64,000 bases of DNA from Burkholderiales bacterium C2. GTDB lineage: Bacteria; Pseudomonadota; Gammaproteobacteria; Burkholderiales; Burkholderiaceae_C. Below, piece after piece: positions 1 through 8,004 of this stretch (within the stretch, counting starts at the first letter, position 1; each line of letters opens with the position of its first letter). The stretch lies in assembly GCA_005503085.1 (NCBI GenBank), contig SCOI01000028.1, positions 1 to 64,000 of the forward strand, written 5' to 3'. The notes under the pieces were generated by a model. It had not been told where the DNA came from, did no database searches, and was given only the letters and a program-made list of their open reading frames with translations. A program made the position numbers and the translations under genes.

Positions 1-1
1 C

Positions 2-2689
2 CTCCCGCCCGCGCAGCAATTGCCGGTCGGCAGCATCGACCTCAGCAAGCCGGGCGTGGCGGTGAAGGTGGCCGCGGCGACCTCGTCGGCCGTCGAGGGC
101 GCCCACACGGCCGCCCTGGCCATCGACGGCAGCAAGACCACGCGCTGGTCCAGCGCCGCAGACGATGCCGCGTGGATCCAGTTCGACTTTGGCGCCAAGA
201 CCCAGCTGGGCTATCTACAGCTGTCCTGGGAGAACGCGCACGGCAAGGAGTACGCGCTGCAGGGCTCGGACGATGGCCAGACCTGGTATCAGATCCGCTA
301 CGTGGTGGGCGGCAAGGGCGGCACCGAGGAGTTCTTCAACCTCAACGCCCATGTGCGCTATGTGCGACTGCAAGGGGTCGCGCGGGCCACGCAGTATGGC
401 TACTCCTTGTTCGAGGTGACATTCAAATCGCCGGGCAGCGACAACTCACTGCCGGTGCTCGCCACGGCGGCGTTGCCGTTTCCGGCCAACGGGGCCGCAC
501 TCGCGCCCCCGCCCGCCGCGCAGGCACCGCTGGAAACGGTGCAGTTCTCGCTGCCCGATGGCACCCTGGTCACCCGCTTCGGCATGGTGGGCCGCTCCCG
601 CCACGCGCGCGAGCGTGGCGAGGACTGGAACGAGATCGGCTACGGTGTCAACGAGACCGTCGACGCGACAGGCAAGCCGCAGGACAAGGGTCCGGGCGCC
701 CACCTGAACTTCGTCGCCAACTACTTCAAGAACCGCACCTGGGGCGTGGAGTTCATCGACAACAGCCGGGTCGCCGGCGTCACCAAGCCGACCATCGTCG
801 TCAACCAGTATTACCAGCAGGCACAGCGGGGCGGCGGCCACTCTTTCTTCCGGCGCTTCGACGAACCCGGTGTGACGGGCTATGGCTGGATGTCACCCGG
901 AGAATTGCTGGACCGCTCGACCTACACGGCAGGCTTCAACGATGTGGCCGCCTGCGCCATCGTCGCAAAGCCGCCGCAGGGCGCACTGCTCAATCCGAAC
1001 GGCGGCTACAAGGGCGTCAAGGGCGCCAACGACGGCTGCAGCGTCGTGCTCGACAGCTATCCCGGCCACCGGGCGCTGGCCGCCAACGCCAACGGCGTGA
1101 TGGCGCCGAACGGCGCCAGCGTGGCCTCGCGTGCGCTGAAGGTGGGCGATGCGATCGAGTTCACCGGCTCGTTCTTCTCGACCCGCGCGGCGATGGACGC
1201 GATCGGCGACAGCGGCGCCTTCCGCTACTACACCAACGAGGTGACCTATGTGGTGGGCAGCGGCCTGCGCCCCTGGTACGGCGTGCAGCCGCGCCTGATG
1301 AACGCGCCGCTGCCGGAGGACACCCTGCAGGGCGGCCTCGGTTCGGTGTCCTATGACTACGCCGACAACGCGAGCTTCATGTTCCAGCAGCCGAACAACC
1401 AGATCGGCATGCAGAACATGCAGCGCTTCATGGAAGGGCGCCGCTGGATCCACACCCATATGTGGACCGGCGATCACAACGAGAGCGGCAACGACCGGAA
1501 CCAGGCGGGCGTCGGCCTGCAAGGCCCGCGCTTCAACCAGGCCACCTGCTTCGCCTGCCACATCGGCAACGGCCGCAGCCTGGCGCCGAGCGCGATCAAC
1601 CAGCGGCTCGACACGATGGCCGTGCGCGCCGCGACGACCGACGCCAGCGGGCAGCAGGTGCCCCATCCGATCTACGGCATGGCCGTCCAGATGAATGCGC
1701 GCTCGCTCGCCACCGGCGCCGCGCAGGACTGGGGCACCGGCGTGCGTGTGGCGGGCTTCGACCTGAAGACCGTGACGCTGCCGGACGGCACCGCGGTGAC
1801 GCTGAGCAAGCCCAGGGTCGCCTTCGACGGGCCGACGCCCAGCGTGTTCTCGCTGCGCAGCGCCCAGCCGATGATAGGCATGGGCCTGCTGGAGGCCGTC
1901 TCCGACGCCGAGATCCTCTCGCGCGTGCGCAGCACGCCTGACGCCGATGGCGTCAAGGGCCAGGCCAACTACGCCTACGACCCGGAGACCAGCGCGGTGA
2001 AGCTGGGCCGCTACGGCTGGAAGGCCTCCAAGGTCAGCCTGCGCCACCAGGCCGCCAACGCGGCCCTGCTCGACATGTCGGTCACCAGCCCGGTCTACCC
2101 GAACCGCGATTGCCTGATGGGCCAGTGCGCGCCGGCCAAGGTCGAACGGGGCCTGTCCGAGGACGACCTGACCCTGATCACGCGCTACCTGGGCCTGCTG
2201 GCCGTGCCGGCGCAGCGCAGCGTGGCCAGCGGCTTCCCCAAGGGCGTGGCCCCGCTGCCCTACCTGGACGTCAATCCGACCCAGGTGGCCGCAGGCGCCA
2301 AGATCTTCCAGAACAACCGTTGCACCGCCTGCCATGTCAGCGAGATGAAGACGGGTTCAGGATCCGAGTTTGCCGAGTTGCGCAACCAGATCATCAAGCC
2401 CTACACCGACCTGCTGCTGCACGATATGGGGGCAGATCTGGCCGACAACCTGGTCGAGGGGCAGGCGAGCGGCAGCATGTGGCGCACGCCCGCGCTCTGG
2501 GGCATCGGCTACACCGAGCGGGTCGCCGGCAATGCCGGCAAGGTGGGCTATCTGCATGACGGCCGGGCCCGCACGCTGACCGAAGCCATCCTCTGGCACG
2601 GCGGCGAGGCAACGGCGAGCCGGCAGCGCTTCGAGGCCCTGTCCAAGGCGGACCGCGAGGCCTTGCTGGCCTTCCTCAACTCGCTGTGA
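2..2689 (+). CDS. Discoidin-domain di-heme oxidoreductase (5' partial)
   Basis: Likely a secreted or periplasmic c-type cytochrome of the di-heme oxidoreductase (DHOR/DUF1111) family. The frame is open to the left edge, so the true start and signal peptide are missing; residue numbers here count from the TTG at position 20. Residues ~5-140 form an F5/8 type C (discoidin) fold (RWSS, IQFDFG and QGSDDGQTWYQIRY are recognisable). A ~350-residue middle region of unknown role follows. The C-terminal third has two haem c sites, CFACH at ~510 and CTACH at ~768, and the late family signature YLHDGRARTLTEAILWHGGEA. Discoidin domains usually bind carbohydrate or surfaces, so a surface-targeted redox enzyme is plausible. 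The family's substrate is not established. The next gene is convergent, ending 17 bases away. Confidence 0.8.
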   Translation, partial: LPPAQQLPVGSIDLSKPGVAVKVAAATSSAVEGAHTAALAIDGSKTTRWSSAADDAAWIQFDFGAKTQLGYLQLSWENAHGKEYALQGSDDGQTWYQIRYVVGGKGGTEEFFNLNAHVRYVRLQGVARATQYGYSLFEVTFKSPGSDNSLPVLATAALPFPANGAALAPPPAAQAPLETVQFSLPDGTLVTRFGMVGRSRHARERGEDWNEIGYGVNETVDATGKPQDKGPGAHLNFVANYFKNRTWGVEFIDNSRVAGVTKPTIVVNQYYQQAQRGGGHSFFRRFDEPGVTGYGWMSPGELLDRSTYTAGFNDVAACAIVAKPPQGALLNPNGGYKGVKGANDGCSVVLDSYPGHRALAANANGVMAPNGASVASRALKVGDAIEFTGSFFSTRAAMDAIGDSGAFRYYTNEVTYVVGSGLRPWYGVQPRLMNAPLPEDTLQGGLGSVSYDYADNASFMFQQPNNQIGMQNMQRFMEGRRWIHTHMWTGDHNESGNDRNQAGVGLQGPRFNQATCFACHIGNGRSLAPSAINQRLDTMAVRAATTDASGQQVPHPIYGMAVQMNARSLATGAAQDWGTGVRVAGFDLKTVTLPDGTAVTLSKPRVAFDGPTPSVFSLRSAQPMIGMGLLEAVSDAEILSRVRSTPDADGVKGQANYAYDPETSAVKLGRYGWKASKVSLRHQAANAALLDMSVTSPVYPNRDCLMGQCAPAKVERGLSEDDLTLITRYLGLLAVPAQRSVASGFPKGVAPLPYLDVNPTQVAAGAKIFQNNRCTACHVSEMKTGSGSEFAELRNQIIKPYTDLLLHDMGADLADNLVEGQASGSMWRTPALWGIGYTERVAGNAGKVGYLHDGRARTLTEAILWHGGEATASRQRFEALSKADREALLAFLNSL

Positions 2690-2706
2690 CAACCAGCTGC
2701 GGCGCA

Positions 2707-3297
2707 TCAGGAATGGGCGAGCTGCCTCCCGCTCCGCAGCTTGCCCAGAAACCGCCCCATGTGCGGATCACTGCGCTGCAGCGGCACTTCGTCAAAAGCG
2801 AACCAGCGCACAGCCTCGAACTCGCTCGCATCGAAGCGTGGCAGCGGCGCATGGCGGTCGCCTTGCAGGACGTACCAGAGCGACACGTCCTCATAGCCGG
2901 CAGTCAGGCCGACCGTGGTGGTGCAGGTGAGAAAGCGCGGCGGGCCGACCTCGGACTCGTCCACCACCAGGCCCAGCTCCTCGGCCAGCTCGCGCGCCAC
3001 GGTACGGCGCGGCGGCTCCAGCGGCTCGACATGGCCGCCGCTAGGCAACCACAGGCGCGCGTTGCGGTGGTCCACCAGCAGGATGTACTCGCCATCCACC
3101 AACGCGAAGTAGGACACCAGATGACGGGGCGGCGTAGCCGGCTTGGCGATGCGGCACAGCGGCGCGCCGCTGTCCACCCAGTCCAGCATCTGCGCCAGCT
3201 GCTCCCGCTCCAGCGCGTCCCAGGGTCGGATAAACAGCAGTTCGGCGCGCACCTGGGCGCGTTGCTGGACGGCGGGTGTAGGGTCTAGGATGCTCAT
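2707..3297 (-). CDS. Nudix hydrolase
   Basis: A 196-residue Nudix-family pyrophosphohydrolase. The full Nudix box spans residues 88-110: G, five residues, E, seven residues, then RELAEELGL. This is the metal-binding signature of enzymes that cleave nucleoside diphosphates linked to another group. The ~60 residues before the box (hydrophobic, with a CRIAKPATPPRHLVSYFALV stretch) resemble the long-N-terminal Nudix proteins of Betaproteobacteria. The substrate cannot be read from the sequence. The ATG at 3297 has no Shine-Dalgarno-like sequence, and its upstream DNA is the inner end of an attC-like hairpin (3299-3348). Its native promoter may therefore have been displaced. Codon use is host-like, unlike the next gene. 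Confidence 0.85.
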   Translation of the reverse strand: MSILDPTPAVQQRAQVRAELLFIRPWDALEREQLAQMLDWVDSGAPLCRIAKPATPPRHLVSYFALVDGEYILLVDHRNARLWLPSGGHVEPLEPPRRTVARELAEELGLVVDESEVGPPRFLTCTTTVGLTAGYEDVSLWYVLQGDRHAPLPRFDASEFEAVRWFAFDEVPLQRSDPHMGRFLGKLRSGRQLAHS

Positions 3298-3298
3298 C

Positions 3299-3348
3299 GA
3301 TTGACTTCAGCGGTGCCGCTAGACGTCCGCTGAAATGACGGGTTGGGC
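3299..3348 (-). repeat. attC-like recombination site (degenerate at one end)
   Basis: Read on the minus strand directly after the stop of the 3353-3730 gene, this stretch has the parts of an integron attC site in order. They are an R''-type core GCCCAAC (complement of GTTGGGC at 3342-3348), then CGTCATTTCAGCGGACG, a short spacer, and CCGCTGAAGTCAA. The 8-bp arms TTCAGCGG (3306-3313) and CCGCTGAA (3327-3334) are perfect complements. The final GTTRRRY core expected around 3293-3300 is absent; TCGATGAG is found there instead, so the outer end is decayed or was rejoined. This is pattern recognition only, with no structure-based score. Confidence 0.5.
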
Positions 3349-3352
3349 GGCG

Positions 3353-3730
3353 TCAGCACGCTTTCCCCCGAGCTGCTTCGACTCGGGCCCACACCTCATG
3401 TGAACTGCTTTGCCAGACTCCGTCGAGTAGATCTCGAAACGCAGGATCTCGCCCTGCCTGGGCCTCGATTCTCTCGATGAACTCTGGGCCTGCATGATGG
3501 ATTAGATCCTCCAGCGGTCCGGCTGCAAGCATTCCAATCACTGCTTTTGACGGCTTCCGAGAAAGAACTTCAAGGATGGCCAGCCAGCAGTCTTCGGCCG
3601 TTGCGGAATCCCCCGGCGTCATGAAGCGCTCAGCCGCCCAGACCAGAGGGTGCGTCTCAAGCGCGTGCCGCGTATCGCTTTGCAAAGCGATATATGCATC
3701 TGCCCACTCAGTGATCGCCGACGGATCCAT
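3353..3730 (-). CDS. DUF6869-like hypothetical protein (cassette gene)
   Basis: A 125-residue protein without signal peptide or membrane segment. The central stretch (an AILEVLSRKP-like motif, then AAGPLEDLIHHAGPEFIERIE and RDPAFRDLLDGVW) matches what I recall of the DUF6869 family, small proteins of unknown function that are common in mobile or defence-linked contexts. The function is not known and I do not assign one. Base composition is clearly lower in GC than both neighbours, with many A/T third positions (for example GATATATGC and AGATCCTCC on the complementary strand). The gene lies alone between a GTTRRRY core upstream and an attC-like hairpin downstream. The ATG at 3730 lies ten bases after the core site with no good ribosome binding site, as is common in cassettes. 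Confidence 0.65.
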   Translation of the reverse strand: MDPSAITEWADAYIALQSDTRHALETHPLVWAAERFMTPGDSATAEDCWLAILEVLSRKPSKAVIGMLAAGPLEDLIHHAGPEFIERIEAQAGRDPAFRDLLDGVWQSSSHEVWARVEAARGKAC

Positions 3731-3739
3731 GTCTACGCT

Positions 3740-3769
3740 GCTTAACGTGTTGTCGCTCGATTGTTAGCG
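3740..3769 (-). repeat. Collapsed attC-like junction
   Basis: On the minus strand this stretch runs from CGCTAAC to GTTAAGC over 30 bases. The outer ends resemble the two ends of an attC site (xxxTAACAAT at the start, CGTTAAGC at the end), but the central stem expected between them is missing. It could be an attC with an internal deletion, or an attI-like insertion point. It marks where host-like composition (3770 upward) changes to low-GC cassette DNA. Confidence 0.3.
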
Positions 3770-3909
3770 ATCTCGCCCGAGACTCGGGCACGCACCGCAC
3801 CGCCACGCATCAGGGCAACGACCTGGCCATCGCGGCGGACCCGCAGTTCGCCAGTCTTGTCATGCAGCAGCCAGCTGAAACCCAGCGGCTGCTCAGGCGG
3901 GCTGGCCAT
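3742..3909 (-). CDS. Small hypothetical protein, possibly truncated
   Basis: An open frame of 55 codons follows the M28 peptidase by six bases on the same strand. The product begins MASPPEQPLGFSWLLHDKTG and contains GELRVRRDGQVVALMRGGAVRARV, with host-like GC-rich codons. That part resembles a short conserved Burkholderiales protein I recall as somewhat longer, but this is memory rather than a search. The last ~10 residues (IANNRATTR) come from A/T-richer DNA. The TAA stop lies inside the GTTAAGC core that opens the cassette. I infer a host gene whose 3' end was replaced when the cassette arrived. Alternatively it is simply a short gene with an unusual end. Confidence 0.4.
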   Translation of the reverse strand: MASPPEQPLGFSWLLHDKTGELRVRRDGQVVALMRGGAVRARVSGEIANNRATTR

Positions 3910-3915
3910 CGCGCC

Positions 3916-5358
3916 TCAGGGCCTGGCGGCAGGCGTCGGCGCCGCCGGCATCGGCCCGAAGGGCACGGGGCTCTGCGCCGCCAGCCAGGCCATCACGGCC
4001 CAGGCGGCGACGTTCTGGCGCAGCTTGGCCGGGTCGATCTTGTCCAGCGTGTCGTTGGGCGTGTGGTGCCAGTCGAAGTAGTCGCTGCCGTCCTGGCTCA
4101 GCTCCAGCGCCGGCCAGTTCAGGCGGCGCATCAGCAGCGCGGCATCGGGCCCGGGCGTGGCCTCGTTGCTGCCCGGGGCGATGCCCAGCGGCGCCAGCTG
4201 CTGGGCGATCTGGGTCACGATGCCCAGGGCCTCGGGCCGCACCCGGCTTTGCAGCCGGTAGACAAGACCTGCCCCCAGATCGCTCTCGCCGACGAACTGG
4301 TGCACCTGGGCCTTGTACTGCTCGGCATAGGCCAGCGCGCCGTCGAAACCGTTTTCCTCGTTGGCGAACAGCACCACGCGCACGGTGCGACGCGGCTTCA
4401 GGTTCGCTTCCAGCATCAGCTTGGCCGCTGCGGTGACGATGCCGACACCGGCGCCGTCGTCGAGCGCGCCGGGGCCCAGGTCCCAGCTGTCCAGATGGGC
4501 GCCCAGCAGCACCACCTCCTCGGCCAGCTCGCCGCCGGGAATCTCGGCGATGACGTTGTGCGAGGTCGCGGCGATGCCGGCCTCGGCCCGCAGCACCAGA
4601 TGCATCTTGACCGGCTGGCCGTAACGCTGCAGCCGGGCGATCAGGTCGGCATCGGGCACCGAGACAGCCAACGCCGGGATCTTGCTGATGCCCTCGGCAT
4701 AGCGGGTCGCGCCGGTATGGGCCAGGCGGTCGCGATCGGTGCCGATCGAGCGTATCGCCACGGCCAGCGCGCCGCGCTTGGCGGCCTCGACCGTGCCCTG
4801 GGCCCGCGCCGCCACCGCCCGGCCGTAGCCGCGCGCATCGCGCGTTCGTTCGGTCTTCTGGTCGATGAAGACGATGCGGCCCTTGGCGCGCTCGCTGGCG
4901 TCGGCCTTCAGCGCCTCCAGATCGGGGTAGTAAGCGATCTCGGCATGCAGGCCCTCCTTGGCCGTGGCCACGCTATTGCCCAGCGCCGTCATCACCAGCG
5001 GGTGCGGATAGGGCGCGGTGATATGGGCGTGAGCCTCGCCGCGCTTCCAGGCGCGCAGCGGCACCGGCTCGGCGCGCACATTCGAGAAGCCCAGCGCCTT
5101 CAGCCGCGCCAGCGCCCATTCGACCGCTCGCGCGTCGGCCAGCGAGCCGGCCGGCCGGGCGCCAACCTCGGTGACCAGCGAATCGACCAGCTCATAGGCC
5201 AGGCCATGATCGGCCGCCGCCGCGCGCAGGGCCTGGGCGGTCTGCAGCTCGGCGGGCGTGAAGGCCGGCGCCTCGGACTGGGCGCCGGCCAGGCCCGGCA
5301 GCAGGGTCAGGGTTGCCAGCAAGAGCCGGCACGCAGGAACTCGGAACGAAGCCAGCAT
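3916..5358 (-). CDS. M28-family zinc peptidase, secreted
   Basis: A 480-residue exported aminopeptidase/carboxypeptidase-type metallopeptidase. I chose the ATG at 5358 because GGAGG lies seven bases upstream and because it begins a clean signal peptide (basic start, LLLATLTLLPGLAGA, cleavage near residue 26). The frame continues upstream, but that part lacks such features. The two-zinc M28 site is complete: H288-x-D290, D300/D301, E334-E335 in ANEENG, D360 in SDLGAG, and H431/H432 in HHTPNDT. Residues ~110-260 form the inserted protease-associated-like domain common in the family. It most likely trims peptides in the periplasm; no specific substrate can be read. A small gene follows by six bases. 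Confidence 0.9.
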   Translation of the reverse strand: MLASFRVPACRLLLATLTLLPGLAGAQSEAPAFTPAELQTAQALRAAAADHGLAYELVDSLVTEVGARPAGSLADARAVEWALARLKALGFSNVRAEPVPLRAWKRGEAHAHITAPYPHPLVMTALGNSVATAKEGLHAEIAYYPDLEALKADASERAKGRIVFIDQKTERTRDARGYGRAVAARAQGTVEAAKRGALAVAIRSIGTDRDRLAHTGATRYAEGISKIPALAVSVPDADLIARLQRYGQPVKMHLVLRAEAGIAATSHNVIAEIPGGELAEEVVLLGAHLDSWDLGPGALDDGAGVGIVTAAAKLMLEANLKPRRTVRVVLFANEENGFDGALAYAEQYKAQVHQFVGESDLGAGLVYRLQSRVRPEALGIVTQIAQQLAPLGIAPGSNEATPGPDAALLMRRLNWPALELSQDGSDYFDWHHTPNDTLDKIDPAKLRQNVAAWAVMAWLAAQSPVPFGPMPAAPTPAARP

Positions 5359-5536
5359 TGTTTTCCTCCCCAGGGGTCTGTCTCGCAGCGGCGCCCAGCA
5401 TAGCCGGGCTCGCGCTCCGCTTCGCGCCGTCACGGCGTCGATTCACGGCGCCGGCTCGCCATTCGTCGCCCGCCGCTGGCAGGGCCAAGCGCCGGTGCCG
5501 AAGATGAGACCCATCAACACAAACCAAGCCAGCACC

Positions 5537-5824
5537 ATGACCATCAGCACCCCCACCGAGCAGGAACTGCGGGACCAAGCCAAGAAGCGCGTCGACATGA
5601 AGATGGGCTTTCTGGTGCATCTGACCGTTTTCGTCGCGGTCAATCTGGGCCTCATTGTGCTCAACAGCCTGACCGGCGGCCCGCGCTGGCATGTGTTCCC
5701 GCTGTGGGGCTGGGGCCTGGGCCTGGCCGTCCACGGCCTGGTGACCCTGCTGGCACTTATGAGCGGCGGCGGCCTGCGCGAGCGCATGATGGCGGCCGAG
5801 CTGGAGCGGCTGCGCCGCCAGTGA
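5537..5824 (+). CDS. 2TM-domain membrane protein
   Basis: A 95-residue protein with the 2TM-domain pattern: a short charged helix (EQELRDQAKKRVDMKMG), a transmembrane helix (FLVHLTVFVAVNLGLIVLN), a short loop (GGPRWHVFPLWGWG), a second helix (LAVHGLVTLLALMS), and a charged tail. Such domains occur alone or fused to regulators; no biochemical role is known. I prefer the ATG at 5537 because family members start a few residues before the charged helix. ATG 5504 in the same frame would add 11 residues. Neither has a convincing ribosome binding site. It is transcribed away from the M28 gene. Confidence 0.75.
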   Translation: MTISTPTEQELRDQAKKRVDMKMGFLVHLTVFVAVNLGLIVLNSLTGGPRWHVFPLWGWGLGLAVHGLVTLLALMSGGGLRERMMAAELERLRRQ

Positions 5825-5836
5825 GTCGGCCCAGGC

Positions 5837-6226
5837 TCAGGCCGGAAACGTCCTCACCAGCCACAGCGTCAGCAGCCCGGCCAGCAACAGCCAGAGGGCG
5901 ATGACCACGGCTGCGGCGGCCCAGCTCCTGGGTCTCTTCAGCAAGGCCTCGGCCCGCAGCCGGGCCCGCGCCATCACCGGCCCGGGCATATAGCGGACCA
6001 CCAGCCACAGCCCCAGCGGCACGATCAGCAGGTCGTCGAGATAGCCGAGCAGCGGGATGAAGTCCGGGATCAGGTCGATCGGACTCAGCGCATAGGCGGC
6101 AACGACCAGGGCCAGCAGGCGCAGGCCCCCGGGCGCGGCCGGATCGCGGGCTGCGAAATACACCGCCAGGACCTGGGACTTCAGCGCCCAGGCCCAGCGC
6201 TTGAGCAGCCCGCGGCGCCTTGCCAT
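5837..6226 (-). CDS. YkvA-family (DUF1232) membrane protein
   Basis: A 129-residue protein with the DUF1232 core [28 protein letters not shown] at residues ~45-72, a hydrophobic signature of the YkvA family. A second hydrophobic segment ([21 protein letters not shown]) lies near the C-terminus. Function is unknown. The ATG at 6226 overlaps the stop of the upstream acyl-CoA ligase (TGATG), indicating translational coupling. The longer frame start at 6265 would lie inside the ligase gene and is less likely. The next gene on the left is convergent, ending 12 bases away. Confidence 0.8.
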   Translation of the reverse strand: MARRRGLLKRWAWALKSQVLAVYFAARDPAAPGGLRLLALVVAAYALSPIDLIPDFIPLLGYLDDLLIVPLGLWLVVRYMPGPVMARARLRAEALLKRPRSWAAAAVVIALWLLLAGLLTLWLVRTFPA

Positions 6227-7923
6227 CAGTCCCCGAACACGATCTTCTTGCGCTTCTCGACCCACTCCTCGAAGTGCGGGCCGTAGACCTCTTCGACGCG
6301 GTTGCGCTTGACCTTGAAGGTCGGCGTGATGAAGCCGTTGTCGACGGTCCAGGGCGTCTTGACGACCACCAGGCAGTCGAGCTGCTCATGCGGGTCGAGC
6401 CGGGCGTTGACGTCGTCCAGATGCTGGTTGAGCTGGGTCATCAGCTGCTGGCGGTCGGCTTCGGTGCCGCTGCGCTCGGCGGCATCGGGCGACAGCATCA
6501 CGATGCCCAGCGGCTGGCCCAGATTGGCGCCGGTGACCACACAGGCCTCGACCGCCGGGTGGGCGCCGAGCCGGTCCTCGATCGGCGAAGGCGCGACATA
6601 CTTGCCCTTGCTGGTCTTGAACAAATCCTTGACCCGGCCGGTGATGCGCAGGCAGCCGTTCGCGTCCTGCTGGGCCTTGTCGCCGGTGCGCAGCCAGCCG
6701 TCCTCGGTGAAGGCCTCGCGGCTCAGCTCGGGCTCCTTGTAATAGCCCAGCATCAGCGCCGGGCTGCGCATCTGCAGCTCGCCGGTCTTGGGATCGAGCC
6801 GGGTGTCGACCCCGTCATAGGCAGGGCCCACCGTACCCTGCTGCAAGGTGCCGGGCACGGTGATGTGGGAGACCGCCAGGTTCTCCGTCATGCCATAGCC
6901 CTCGTTGATGTTCAGACCCAGCTTGCTGTACCACTGCAGCAGGGCCAGCGGCATCGGCGCGGCGCCGCCAGCGGCGATGCGGCACTGGTCCAGGCCCAGG
7001 GCCTTCAGGATCTTGCGCCGCACCAGCCCGCCAATGATAGGAATCGACAGCAGCCGGGCCAGCTTGGCCGGCGGCATCTTGGCCTGGATGCCCTGCTGGA
7101 ACTTGACCCACAGCCGCGGCACCGAGAAGAACACGGTCGGCCGGGCGCGCTGCAGATCGGCGGTGAAGGTGTCCAGGCTCTCGGCGAAGAACAGCCGCAT
7201 GCCGGTGCGCAGCCAGCCATGCTCGACCAGCACCCGCTCGACCACATGGGCCAGCGGCAGATAGGACAGCATGCGGTCCTCGGCATTCAGCGGGATGCGG
7301 CCCAGGCCGGCCTGCAGCGCCCAGGCGAAGGCGCCGAAGGTATGCATCACGCCCTTGGGGTTGCCTGTCGTGCCCGAGGTGTAGATCAGCGTGGCCAGCT
7401 CGTCGGCCGGGCGCAGCGGCTCGCCCTGCAGCGGCTGGTTGCGGGCGCAGATCGCGTCCCAGCCCTCGTAGGCGGCTTTCGCATCGTCGGGCGAGAGCGG
7501 GTAGCTGATGCAGGGCAAGCCTGCGGGCAGGCCCGGCTTCATGCCGGCCCAGCCGTCAAGCTTGCCGACGAAGCAGGCCTTGGCCTCGCTGTGATTCAGG
7601 ATCTGCTTGATGGTCTCGGGCGCCAAGGTCGGGTACAGCGGCACCGAGACATAGCCGGCCATCCAGATCGCCAGATCGCTCATCAGCCACCAGGCGCAGT
7701 TCTTCGACAGGATGGCCACCTTGGAGCCCGGCTCCCAGCCCTGGCTCTTCAGATGGGCGGCCATGCGGCGCGCGCCATCGGCCACCTGGGCCCAGGTGAA
7801 GTCCTGCACCTGGCCATTGCCCAGGGGCTGGGTCAGCGTGATGCTGGACGGGCGGGTGCGCTCCCAGTGGTACAGGCGCTGCAGGGCCAGGCTGTCGGCA
7901 GGAATCGTGGTGGGCATGTGCAT
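6226..7923 (-). CDS. Long-chain acyl-CoA synthetase (AMP-forming)
   Basis: A 565-residue adenylate-forming enzyme that activates a carboxylic acid, probably a fatty acid, to its CoA thioester through an acyl-AMP. The P-loop signature [11 protein letters not shown] is at residues 181-191. The A5 motif GYGMTEN and the A7-type GWLRTGD follow, and a C-terminal lysine sits in a TPTFKVKRN context. The domain order is that of FadD15/long-chain ligases, with no transmembrane segment. The ATG at 7923 is preceded by AGGAG at good spacing. It is followed, with stop-start overlap, by a YkvA-family gene. The kinase gene upstream ends 81 bases away on the same strand. Exact chain-length preference cannot be told. 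Confidence 0.9.
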   Translation of the reverse strand: MHMPTTIPADSLALQRLYHWERTRPSSITLTQPLGNGQVQDFTWAQVADGARRMAAHLKSQGWEPGSKVAILSKNCAWWLMSDLAIWMAGYVSVPLYPTLAPETIKQILNHSEAKACFVGKLDGWAGMKPGLPAGLPCISYPLSPDDAKAAYEGWDAICARNQPLQGEPLRPADELATLIYTSGTTGNPKGVMHTFGAFAWALQAGLGRIPLNAEDRMLSYLPLAHVVERVLVEHGWLRTGMRLFFAESLDTFTADLQRARPTVFFSVPRLWVKFQQGIQAKMPPAKLARLLSIPIIGGLVRRKILKALGLDQCRIAAGGAAPMPLALLQWYSKLGLNINEGYGMTENLAVSHITVPGTLQQGTVGPAYDGVDTRLDPKTGELQMRSPALMLGYYKEPELSREAFTEDGWLRTGDKAQQDANGCLRITGRVKDLFKTSKGKYVAPSPIEDRLGAHPAVEACVVTGANLGQPLGIVMLSPDAAERSGTEADRQQLMTQLNQHLDDVNARLDPHEQLDCLVVVKTPWTVDNGFITPTFKVKRNRVEEVYGPHFEEWVEKRKKIVFGD

Positions 7924-8004
7924 GTCTCCTCTTGGGGTTTGGCGCTGAGGCTATAGGCTGGGCGCCACCCTGCCTACCGGGTTATTGCGGGGCTAGGGCT
8001 GGAT

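Larger units (their letters stand above)
3299..3746 (-). mobile_element. Putative solitary integron gene cassette
   Basis: The unit reads leftward. It begins at GTTAAGC (complement of 3740-3746, which fits the GTTRRRY core), continues ten bases to the ATG of a single low-GC gene (3353-3730), and ends within five bases after the stop codon in an attC-like hairpin (3299-3348). A single promoterless gene tightly enclosed between a core site and an attC in the same orientation is the diagnostic layout of an integron cassette. No integron integrase is present in the window, so this would be an orphan cassette (CALIN-like). The composition contrast with the GC-rich Nudix and M28 neighbours supports foreign origin. 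Confidence 0.45.

Noticed and set aside
3301-3352. The attC-like hairpin considered as a simple transcription terminator of the DUF6869-like gene
   Set aside because: The stem is 8 bp with a 13-base interval and lacks a T-run, while the core GCCCAAC and the attC-like order fit a recombination site better. A terminator role is not excluded.
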